Source of the DNA: Argyresthia goedartella
Taxonomy: Eukaryota > Arthropoda > Insecta > Lepidoptera > Argyresthiidae
DNA: 64,000 bases
Direction of reading: 5' to 3'
Assembly: GCA_949825045.1 (NCBI GenBank)
Contig: OX463816.1
Location: forward strand, 12,829,579-12,893,578
A program made the position numbers and the translations under genes. Position 1 is the stretch's first letter. Every line of letters begins with the position of its first letter. Under the pieces are notes generated by a model. That model saw only the letters and a program-made list of their open reading frames with translations. It did no database searches and was not told where the DNA came from. Positions 54,089-64,000 of this stretch are shown piece by piece.

Positions 54089-54212
54089 GTGTGTCATTGA
54101 GCGGGGTGGGCGCATCAGCCGGGCGCAGCTGCGCTGTGACGGCAGTGACCAGCAGTAGCAGCGCCCACACAGACGCGCGGCTCATCGCATCACACGCGAC
54201 ATGTCCGCTACT
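54089..54212 (-). CDS. Gene 2 exon with start codon and signal peptide
   Basis: The exon begins after acceptor TCTCTCTCTTTTGTCGACAG (54213) with 27 nt of 5' UTR. The ATG is at 54185 and coding runs to donor CACAC/GTGAGT at 54089 (97 coding nt, phase 1). It encodes MSRASVWALLLLVTAVTA, a textbook signal peptide with likely cleavage after VTA, then QLRPADAPTPLNDT. The strong acceptor just before the ATG means at least one untranslated exon lies further right. Two upstream ATGs in the 27-nt leader share a frame that ends at a TGA overlapping the start codon (ATGA). All six coding exons total 1,023 nt: 340 residues plus stop. Confidence 0.88.
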
Positions 54213-57200
54213 CTGTCGACAAAAGAGAGAGAACGCTTTAGATTCTGTAGTTTTGAAGTCTGCGGAATCGGCTGACTGACAAGTATATTTACATTTTTTT
54301 AAATAGGTACCTGGGGAAGCAGTTTCTCATGTCCGAAGGAAATACTTGGATCCCACAGCCACCCCTGTCCTCCCTGGGTAGTGCTAGCGAGCAACAAATT
54401 ATTCTGTAGACGTTAATATCCAGGTTCTCAAAAGAGTACCTGACCAAATTGTGATCTTTCAAATACCTAATAGGTACACTTGACACTAGCAAAATTAACC
54501 TCGAAAGAGGTTAGCAATTTAGCATGCCATTAAAAAATAAACGGTCAAATACGAGTCAGATTCGCGCACGAAGGGTTCCGTATTTTCTCGAATCTTTAAT
54601 TTTCCTGTGTGTTAAGGTAGCAAAATGTTGTTTACAAATTTATTGGTGCGGCTACTTTCCTACTCCCTGTATGTAACTAGGTGCATTTATAAGTTTGTAT
54701 GTGGTATTGAATGAAATGAGAACAATTGAAATGATCACCAAAAAATTTTTTTCTTACCCAAATGTAAGGTAAATGATCATCAAAAGTTGCAGAAAATATC
54801 AGGGCAAAATACTGGGGCAGCTTAGGTGAAGGGTAAAGGGGGTGAGCGAAGCGAAGCCCCCTTTATCCTTCGTGCTAGTTTGAACATGTAAAAACAACAA
54901 AAAATATTTAAAACATAAACTTAAATACACAAAACTAAAGAAGAAGTTTGGTGATCATTTATACAATTTGGTGATTATTTACCCACTCTGGCAGGCATTT
55001 CGAATTTATTGGTAGTAAATTTTCGAATTTTTTGGTAATCAAACACAAGCCGAATGATATTGTGCTACCAGTTTCACAATTGGATTTAATTTGGATTTCG
55101 AGTTTGCGACTGAAAGTAATGGAATGAGTGGGTTATTTCAATTGTGTTATAGGTTAGGTTTGAGCTTATATAGAAGAAGCATAACCGGAGCGTAGCAAAT
55201 AAAAACAACATTTAATTATAGGCATATTAGCTGAAATATTAATTTAGTCTTAAGGTTGTTAGGCACTGGGAACATTACTCACCCTATACTTTGTACCAAA
55301 AATGTATTTTTTTTAAAACTCGAAAAACCTAAAATCACATAAACGTAATTTTTTTAACATTCTCATGAGATATATAAAAAATGCACAATATTTAAGGATG
55401 TTATATTATCTAAAAACTACCCAGGTTTTATTGGTGTCAGCAAAAATTCAGGTTTTTGGGTCGAAAATTTACTAACGTCTTTTGGTTTGAGTATTTTTTT
55501 TTTTGCTTATTTCTTTTATGTCTTTCTCTATGATGCGAAATGATTGTCACCTTTTAATGTTTATGCTGTATAATTGTAGCCTTTAACAATGTTTATGCTT
55601 CCTATGTTTTTGTATTTACCGTAACATGTAGTTTTCATTAACTTGAATCTATCTCCATATAGTTTGTATATCATATGTAGCCGGCTGTAATCTCTGATAT
55701 TCCTAAAAAACTAAATTCGAAATTTTCCTTGATTTCTTGGTGGATGTCAAACTGTTGTTCTTCATTTCTCTAATATTTTTACTACATATATTACTTATTT
55801 GTTAAATATCCCGTATTCGGTAAGTATTTATCTATTTGTTTCTCCTCTGTCTTTGCTGGAATGTCCTGGATAGCCAAGTGCTTCATTACAGCCTCCCGCC
55901 TTCACTGGGCTGCGGCTGTGGCTGCGATGATGCTGGGGACATTGCAGTAGCTCTACTGTACTTTCTGAAGCTGTCTTTGTTCCCCAGGATCTTACCACCT
56001 GCTCCGAAATCCATCTTCCTACCTCCCGGATTTATGTCGACGTTTCTATCTATCGGCTCTGCACTTCACAACATCCAAGTATACCTTCCTACATCCTGCC
56101 TGGTTCCTACCTATAACCTGCCCATACTACCTACCTGACCTATTGAATATCAGAAGAGCAGGGGAGTGCTCGTGAAGTGAAAATGTGATATATCAATACT
56201 AATGAGTACTGTAAACCCACGAACCGTCTATCCTATTCTATTTATTAAACCTCTGTAATTATATATTCTCATTTCTTGTACTTATCTATAGCTAAACCGG
56301 TGATACGAAAAAAAATAGGGTTGTTTTTGAATCCATTTACTCCACTATAAAGCCATCTACAGATTTGATTTTTTGGTAAATGTTTACTGAAGGAAACCGC
56401 GATTGGATCGAATTTTCTCGACAGACGAAGAATTTGATTACGGAATTGCATTCAAAATGTGGATATAATTTATGTATTCGTACATGTTCTCCTTGAAAAT
56501 ATTTTTGTCAAAATAGCATAGTTTATTTTTAAACAATTTTTATGGGGTTTGGCGCTACGTTATTTTAGTTTAAGTCGAGCGCATTGTTTGCGCTCACTTT
56601 TCTTTCTTATGTGGAAGTAATGAAAGCTGTTATTTTCGTATTCCTTTTAAATATATTTTTTCGAATCACCTTAATGTTACATGACTTTAAAATGTATGCG
56701 TAACTGTTAGCGTTTATAATACTTCTGTAAAAGGATTTATGCCAAACATTATTACATCCATAGTGCGCAGTGCAGAAGTGAACCATTTTATTTTAAATTT
56801 AATGTTTTTGAGTCTGTAGTTTCTGAGGTAAAAGTGGGAGTAATGGTCATCTTTACCTATTTTCTTAAATATGTTTTAAAGAAGCATTTCAGGTTTATGA
56901 AAAAAAATATATTAAATTCTCGCATCAAACCCTTTCATTTGACATGTCATACGATACATTTTTAATAACTTTTTATTTTTATTTTCTGATTTGCCCCCCA
57001 ATTGACAACATTACAAATTATTAACCCCTTAATTTTAATAGCTAATTCAAAAGTTGGTCGTGAGCTTCAAGGATTTTCATTTTAACATTTTCCAAAATTT
57101 AGATTTTTCATATTTAAATAATTTTTTAAGTCTTGAGTTTTTGGAAAAAGTTGATGTTGGCATAATGGACCATGTTACCTTTGCCAGAACATAAAAATGA

Positions 57201-58089
57201 ATTTGTCAAGGCTTTGTCTTTGCTTGTCCCAGAAAGTTAAAAAAACGAAGGCTGCGTTCGGTTTGAACGTCTCAGTTGACGCCCGCCATGAGCCCACTTT
57301 ACATGCTATCTCTTTTGCAGGCGTAGAACTTGTATAGTGCTATTCTTCAATTATTTTTATGCGGGTGTGGGTGGACGATCAAACAAATTGAACGCACGGT
57401 TATGTTAAATACGATACAAGTTAGATGTTATGGTGACATTGACAGCTAGTGTCAGCTAGTATTTTTTTAATGCTAGGAAAAGGTATTTGTAATTCTTCTG
57501 CCTACATACTCGATATCTGAATTATTTTCAAAGTATCTTTAAACGAATGAATAGAAAAATATATTTAAATGTGTTTCATATCAACCTCCGCGAATCCGGG
57601 CCGCCCCGGCGCGAAACAGCTAGGATCCGCGGCATATTTTGAGCTCACCCGCGCGCGGCACTTTACTGACGTATCAAGTGATTCTGTTGGAATGGTAACT
57701 CTTCGAACTATACAAATTGTAGATCTGAGTAGCTATTGAAACCCTCTCTTAGTTTATGCGAAAAAAATGTCACTGTGACCTTAGTTTATTTTTGTACCGA
57801 CATGAGAATCACCGACTTCTATGAAAATGTTCCCTCTCGACACAAATCTAGCCGACATGAGAAAAACATCAACAAATATACATGTTGTTTGATACCTACG
57901 TAATCTACACAAGATAACCTTTTCAAAACAATAAAAACATTAATGTGTTCTTATAGAAACAATTCACAATTCACCATAAAAGCTCAGAAAAGATCAGTCA
58001 CAATTCGCGCGCGAGAAAAAGTGATTTTGTTTTTTCCAGTCTGAATATTTTTTTCAACGAAAGACCACAGACAAATATGTTCATGGTAG
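54213..58089. other. Upstream sequence of gene 2, no gene recognised
   Basis: AT-rich. Contains old repeat scraps (for example CCCTTTCATTTGACATGTCA near 56931, recurring in diverged form near 58470). A GC-rich patch at 57590-57660 (CCGGGCCGCCCCGGCGCG) is not explained by any frame. Confidence 0.4.
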
Positions 58090-58265
58090 AGTTTGACTAA
58101 TGCCGCATTTACACTTGCCAAGCATGCCAACATTATGCACTAAAATTGTACCAAAATACCGGTTTATACACAGCGTCACCCGCGCATCAATAGCTGCGCG
58201 TGGTAACCAACGGTATTTTGACTTTGCAGCTATTGATGCGTTCGGATACTGAGAGGTAGCATTCA
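58090..58265. mobile_element. Small foldback element
   Basis: Inverted pieces CGCATCAATAGCTGC (58185-58199) and GCAGCTATTGATGCG (58226-58241), and AAAATACCG / CGGTATTTT around them, give a compact stem. Short and non-coding, MITE-like, with unclear outer ends. Confidence 0.5.
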
Positions 58266-58995
58266 AATACATCTCAATGGACATTAAATCTTTTTACCTA
58301 AACATAAAAAATATTTTTATCATTATTTTTCCTCTATTGAGTAAAAACCTATATTGCGATATTTTTTTACAAAAATTTAAGTTCAGTGGTTCCGGAGTTA
58401 AGGGGGGAATTGTATTTAAAACTAAGCATTTCAGGTTCATGAAAACAAAAATGAGATTCTCGCAATAAGCCCTTTCATTAAACATGTTACACGATATGTT
58501 TTTTTTCTCATTATTTTTCCAGTAATATTTTAGTAAAGGCCACGTATTTTTTTAAAAAAATAATAGGTTTTGTAGTTTCAGAAATTACGGGGCTAAGTAA
58601 TTAAAAGTTATGAAAAAAAATATATTTCAAATCTTCGCAACTTTCATTTCACATTTCATCATCAGAAATGAAAAAAAGTTTTTCAAACTGTGTCGTGTAA
58701 TAAACAATTGAAAATCTTTTTTTAAAATTTCGTATTTGCCCTCCAAATTCAATGCTTACTTAACACGTCCGTGTTTGGGTCACATAAATACATTAGTGTA
58801 CCACATTTCAACATCGGGTCAGAATTCGGTCGTTTAATTTTACTATTACCACGAGTGATCCTATAATGGTTCCGTTTTTCCTTTTTTAGTCACGGAACCC
58901 TAAACAAGAAGAAATAAGTAGGTACCTAAGTAAATGTAACTCAATGGTAGGTACCTACTTCTCTTAAATATGTGTAGATACCTACCCAACGTAAC

Positions 58996-59032
58996 TCATC
59001 TTTTTTCATGAAGGTATCATGAAAAAAGATGA
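58996..59032. repeat. Perfect hairpin, 16-bp arms, 5-nt loop
   Basis: TCATCTTTTTTCATGA (58996-59011), loop AGGTA, TCATGAAAAAAGATGA (59017-59032). Confidence 0.9.
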
Positions 59033-59075
59033 ATGTTTTAGAGACTGTTAAATATAAAGAGGATTACAATTAATT

Positions 59076-59229
59076 ACCTGACCTTATTTGGGAAATGATA
59101 GTACCCACCATTATGAAAAATTTTCCCTACGAAACATATGATCAAATTGAAAAAAAAAGTTGGTCTGCCATTTGGGAAAGTTGGTTATATTCATGGGTAC
59201 TATCATTCCCCAAAATATGGTCAGCAGGT
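59076..59229. mobile_element. 154-bp MITE with about 32-bp inverted ends
   Basis: ACCTGACCTTATTTGGGAAA-TGATAGTACCCA at the left and TGGGTACTATCATTCCCCAA-AATATGGTCAGCAGGT at the right are near-perfect reverse complements. Non-coding interior. Confidence 0.85.
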
Positions 59230-61738
59230 AAATGTCACCCTGTATATGTGGATATTACTATAATATTAATTACTATCAGAGCGGTAAATAACACGTCTGT
59301 CATGTTAATCGAATACGGCTGAGCCTCAAAAACAAATATAATCACTCCCTCCCTCTAAATTTAACAAACTACCCCGGACGTTAACTGTCTTAAGCTAAGA
59401 CTTATGTACTAGCTACGAGACTATTCCTAGCCTGTATACTCCCTTCCGTAATCGCTTGAGATGATCCCTTGGAGGCACTGGCGCATTCCTGGCTCTCGGC
59501 GTGGTGGCAAACGCTGGCAGGCGGCCCTTCGAATGGCTGGCACCGGATCTCTTATGATAGGGCCCGCATGTGCCACTGACTCTGTTATGGGACTCGGTGT
59601 GTTTGTTGTGTTCCCCTTAATCCGAATTCAATCAATGTTTTGATTGGTTCGATTTTCTGATAGGTGGATGGCCTTTCCTACCTATAACGTTATTCCCTAC
59701 CTATAACATAAAACACAGTCACCGACCAAAGCTCGGTCCTCAGATACAAAAACATATCTTTATGATACTGAAGATAGATTCTCTGGAATAATGAGCCAAG
59801 CGACATACTGATAGACTTGACGCTAATCATATAAAACACAATAAGGTAAGTACTATAAATAATTATTTAATTGTAAACAATCTTCCTCCTACAAAGATGT
59901 AGCATCGTTTTCCATATAATTTAGGTGGTTACCTACCTACTTTGTGCTATGTATGTTATATTGCGGTTTATTGAGCTCGGGCCGTAAAGTTTGTGGTTTG
60001 GCTTAAATGCCGGAACCAGAGTCGCGTCGTATACTCTCCAGTTACCTCAGACCTGAGGCCCTTTATTCGCTAAGCTGTCAGTCCAAAACTTTTAAGACTC
60101 ATAATTAAACAGTAACAGTCCATGCACATTCTCCTCACGCCATATTCCTAGAAGAGGGGTAGGCAGGCAGGAGACTAAAAACTTCCACTCGCTACAACCT
60201 TGGCATACATCGCATGTCGCGCTTCCTCAACATTCATAAGTCTCATTGGTGCAAAAAGTGCAATCCTAAATAAATAAATGAAGCTGCTAATATCGGTATC
60301 CTCTTTGAAAAGAACCTGCCTTCGTGATAAATAATAAATATTCAACATTCTACAAATCCAGTTGATAACACCTTTCTCAAAGAGTAAATTTTGTGAGCAC
60401 TATAAAATCTGCGAAGCGATTAAGTTTCCACCCCAACTTGATACATCGACCTAGTGAAGAAGTAGAACTCTAACCACCTATCTATATGACCGCTATTAGT
60501 TGATTGACCTACCATACTGATCTGCCCGCATTCCACTTGCCTCGGCGACGACGACGCGAATTTTTGCACATATTTGTCACTTATGCCACGAGAGGCTTTC
60601 CCCGCTGTTTACTTTACCCCGTTATGTGGGTCAGTGAGGACGGAGCGTCCAGTGGTCTCTACGAAATATAACAGTATAGCTGGTAGCCAGGTGGACATGG
60701 AAATCGACTCTGTAGCGATACAATAAGATCCATTGATCGTACTTTATGGTCCTACATATTCAAAACAATGTCGGATGCCTTCGTAGTTCGTACGGACGGA
60801 CGGGTTTGCAAATTAGATGACATTGGCATTCGATAACGCTACTGAAAGGTTCCGCGCACCTCACTTCATTGTGCCTGTGCCGTAATTTGTTATTGAAAAC
60901 TTACTGAGATATTGAAAAATATTCAGAATGAATTAATAAAATTGCTTTGATCAACCGACGTGAAATTGCTCTGACGATCACAAAATATCTCATCTCACAC
61001 AACATCATGAATCACGCAAGGCCACTGTGGCAGTTATTTTTGCGGCAACTGTTAAAGAATGCAAGAATGGTTTAGGTTTGGAGGTTAGATTAAAAGTGGA
61101 TAAATACAAGTTTATTGTTAGGGCCATTGCCCTTAAGTATTTTGCGATTAAGTATTCTTTCTAGAGATCGTGAAATCAGTCTGGATTCAAAAGCGTGACA
61201 ATGCTGTCTATCATACGTCTAACCTTCCACGAAATTTTGCGAGTGGCGTGACTGCGGCTTAGCTGATAGTATAATAACATTTTTTAAATAACAATTTGAC
61301 AAAGTATTTCAAGGTATAATAGACACGGTTAATTACCGAGTCGATCCCATTGTACCACCTGTCTCAACTGAAGTAAGACAAAGCGTTACTTTTAAAACTT
61401 GAGAAAGAAACCGAAAGTAATTTTGCAGAGAGAATAATAAAATCTCGATGCGTGCGATTTGGATCACAAGAACTGGTTAAGTAATTTGTGCTTAATCACA
61501 TCTCATTAAACTACAAACCAAAATGTTTTCCGGTGATGTCTGAAAGATTGAGCAAGTTTTTAAAACCACAAGAAGTATTACGATGCCCTAGTTGAAACAA
61601 GTTTCGAAACTATCAAAACATTATATGATCTTGAAGAAAATTGAGTACGCATACCAGAGAATATCTGCGTTTCATCTCTATCTCGGAGTTGTTTGTTTAT
61701 AAGGGATTGAGTGGATCTCGGCAATCATGGCAAGCGTG
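59230..61738. other. No recognised feature
   Basis: Non-coding sequence upstream of gene 2. Nothing could be supported. Confidence 0.4.
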
Positions 61739-61889
61739 TTAAATGCATACTTGACTGAGTGAGTGCGCGTGCGTCGTCGTCGCAGGTAGGTACCTCGTAG
61801 TTGCGGTGAAAGTTGCCAGTGAGTACCAACGACTTGTATAAAGCCAGTGACGCGTTTTGTTGTGTTCACGGACTAAGCACTGTACAACT

Positions 61890-62095
61890 TTTAGCATCCA
61901 CCACTTTAGTACGGGCTCTGCCGCTCCGCCGCTCCCTCGACCCATGGGACGGGATTTATGGATTCTCGAAGACTTTATTATGATGGTCGTATTAGAGAAA
62001 CATTCACAATAATCGGCGGTCAGAGCCCTCGGATCCGGCGGCGTCGAGCGAGGAAGCATGCGGGCGCAGCGACCGCGGGCCTAGGTACCTACTTA
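61890..62095 (-). promoter_or_regulatory. GC-rich CpG-bearing patch, possible promoter or 5' exon
   Basis: CpG-rich stretches (CGCCGCTCCCTCGACCCATG; CGGCGGCGTCGAGCGAGG; GCGGGCGCAGCGACCGCGGG) stand out from the AT-rich surroundings. Gene 2 needs an upstream untranslated exon on the minus strand because an acceptor precedes its start codon, and this is one of only two GC-rich patches upstream. There is no TATA box or clear donor to prove it. Confidence 0.25.
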
Positions 62096-62516
62096 CATCC
62101 GGGAGGAACGTTTCTATTTAACTTATGCTGGTATTTATGTCTCAATAGTTATTAGTTTGGAATGAAGAGAGTTCTATAGTATGGAATAAAACCCCTAACG
62201 CTTCCCCACATATCTTGGAGAATGTTATGAGTTTATTTTCCCAAGGGATAGCAATCGGAGATCCTACACAGACATCGTGTGGGATCACCGATATCTATAC
62301 CTCGCGCCACGAATTAAGAGCGCTGTGGGCGACGTTGGCGGGAATTACTGCGCATATGTACAGGTATTGAAAAGTAACTACAGCGCATTCATGGCCACCG
62401 TTCATAACTCGTGGCGCGACGTATACCCTTCAACTCCTCGGCAAAACACTGCCGCTTACGAACACTCGTTAGGTTAAGGGTAATCCGACTGTGGACTCAC
62501 TTTTTTTTCTTTTTAC

Positions 62517-62830
62517 TGTAGATATTTAGATATACATGCATATACTTAGCACACGTCATTTTTTGCCTCCTCCTATATTGGACTACTGTAAGACAAGAAG
62601 GGCGAAGAAACTCCCATAGATTGATTATGAGATCTTTTTTAAAATTAGTTGTGTTTATCTAATACAAATATTACAATTCTAATTATTATAAACAATATGC
62701 GGGAATAAATAATAACAAAACACTAACGGCGAACGGAGTTAATCTAACTCAATACAGAAGTATTGAGTTAGATTAACTCCATCATGCAGTCTTGTAAATT
62801 ACGTAATCCATCCCTATTTAGACGTTTTTT
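62517..62830 (-). mobile_element. LINE 3' UTR fragment with internal palindrome
   Basis: Matches the 3' UTR of the LINE at 43009: TGTAGATATTTAGATATAC, TTTTTTGCCTCC...ATTGGAC, GGGCGAAGAAACTCCC, AGATTGAT. A perfect 21-bp arm/4-nt loop palindrome occupies 62735-62780, absent from the sister copies at 43200 and 6925. Confidence 0.85.
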
Positions 62831-64000
62831 TATTATTATTTTCAGTTTATTGTTTTAGAAACGTTTTATAAATAATCTTACAATATTCATGTCCCATCGT
62901 TGGCAAAACTACGTCTAGTAGTATTATATATTCTGTGGCAAAACCCAGAAGGGTTTGTGTGCCAATGAGGAGTAATGTGCGTACTCAGGATCATTTAGTG
63001 GTAAATTAATGAAGATAACTGGATTGTGATAATGCTTTTTTATCTTATTGTAAATAGTGGTTTATTATCTGGATGACCCTAGGTTCGGGAACCTAACTTA
63101 AAAAAACTTAAGAAATAGAAAATTTAAGACAGTAAAATACAAAATCTAAAGAGTTGTAGTTTAGTTTGTATTATCCTTATATGAAACTATAATCCAATGT
63201 TACTTTATCTTTTTGTATGTTATTGTTACGAACATCATCGGGCAAACTACATATTTATAATTTTAGGTAATAGAATTAATGAACAAGCTCGAACGACTTA
63301 AACATTTCGGGACTCGGTTTATCTTCGGGATGCGCAAATACGACCATGTATCACAGCATCGCAAAGAGTTGAAGTGCAGTTGAATGCACTCCCCTGCTCC
63401 ATCATCATTACTCTCATTATCTTTAAAAGTCGCGTGAAGAAGCATTTCCTATCTCTTTAGTAATATGCTCGGAGTTTGTAAAACGCATTTTCCCAACCAC
63501 ACAGCGATAAACACAAAAATACCGAAGCATTAATTTTCAGTTCCCGCCAAAATATTTGACACTCGAGTTTTCTTTTTTTTCTTTTTTTATTGCTATTCGG
63601 CCAGTCACACCTAGACGTTCCATTTTCAAATGAGGTTTGACATGTCTGCAATATCTACACACTTACTTTAAGTGGGCTTTTCAATTGATTGTTAGTGTTT
63701 AATTGATAAATAGATAATAATATGACTGTAGATAACAAAACTTCCTTAAAAGTTTAATGCAATGTCAATGCCATATGATATGTTAAACGGTGTATGTAAC
63801 AAGTAGAGAGGTACAAACAACCATAAACACAATTTTACATGCCTGAACTTGTTGAATATTGTAACGGTGGTGGTCACTTCGAACACCTACTATGATAAAT
63901 TAAAGTACTTATGTAAAAACAATGCATTTTATTCATTTTAGACATCGTGTTTCAAAGAGACATTTGCTGCTTAAGACCTTCACAATCGTTATTTAAACAG
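62831..64000. other. No recognised feature
   Basis: AT-rich non-coding sequence to the window end. Confidence 0.4.

Noticed and set aside
59461..59643. Open frame MIPWRHWRIPGSRRGGKRWQ...
   Set aside because: Isolated, without splice signals or domain pattern; likely chance.
1..64000. CRISPR arrays, toxin-antitoxin, phage or other bacterial defence systems
   Set aside because: No spaced direct repeats, no ribosome binding sites or operons; the sequence is typical animal nuclear DNA.

Overview
The window is AT-rich nuclear DNA from an insect, most likely a moth or butterfly (Lepidoptera). The evidence is short GT-AG exons of animal genes separated by long repeat-filled introns, a DD37D (maT-type) mariner, CR1/Jockey-group and RTE-type LINEs, tRNA-derived SINEs, and the frequent GTAGGTACCTAC-like simple motif common in lepidopteran introns. 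There is no operon structure, CRISPR array or microbial gene.

Two host genes can be assembled, both on the minus strand, from exons whose splice phases fit exactly. Gene 1 (about 18,047 down to 2,242, continuing off the left edge) is an orthologue of phtf, a conserved multi-pass ER membrane protein: six exons give 428 codons, covering the N-terminal signature and the first membrane segments. Its first coding exon appears to be a 20-nt microexon separated by a 9.2-kb intron. Gene 2 (54,212 down to 30,001) is complete: six coding exons encode a 340-residue type I membrane protein with a signal peptide, one furin-like cysteine-rich module, one transmembrane helix and a cytoplasmic tail with two PPSY (PPxY) motifs. 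I cannot name it. Its signal-peptide exon has been tandemly copied three more times inside intron 1.

Most of the rest is transposable elements, often nested. At 9.4-17.5 kb two maT mariners lie head to head; the second is split by a 4.85-kb LINE, itself split by another insertion. At 23.3-27.6 kb a decayed LINE is bracketed by direct copies of a foldback-element end. At 33.3-37.2 kb an RTE LINE contains a SINE which contains a CR1-group LINE with a 786-codon open reverse-transcriptase frame. At 43.0-47.2 kb there is a nearly full-length but frameshifted LINE, followed by a SINE inside a SINE (47.9-48.3 kb) and a SINE inside a LINE tail (51.6-52.6 kb). Four kinds of foldback elements also occur.

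A cross-cutting signal is a set of short perfect inverted duplications with tiny loops (two have exactly 21-bp arms and a 4-nt loop), sitting inside otherwise ordinary transposon or intron sequence. From 54.2 to 64 kb no coding sequence is recognisable; a GC-rich patch at 61.9-62.1 kb may be a promoter or 5' exon of gene 2.
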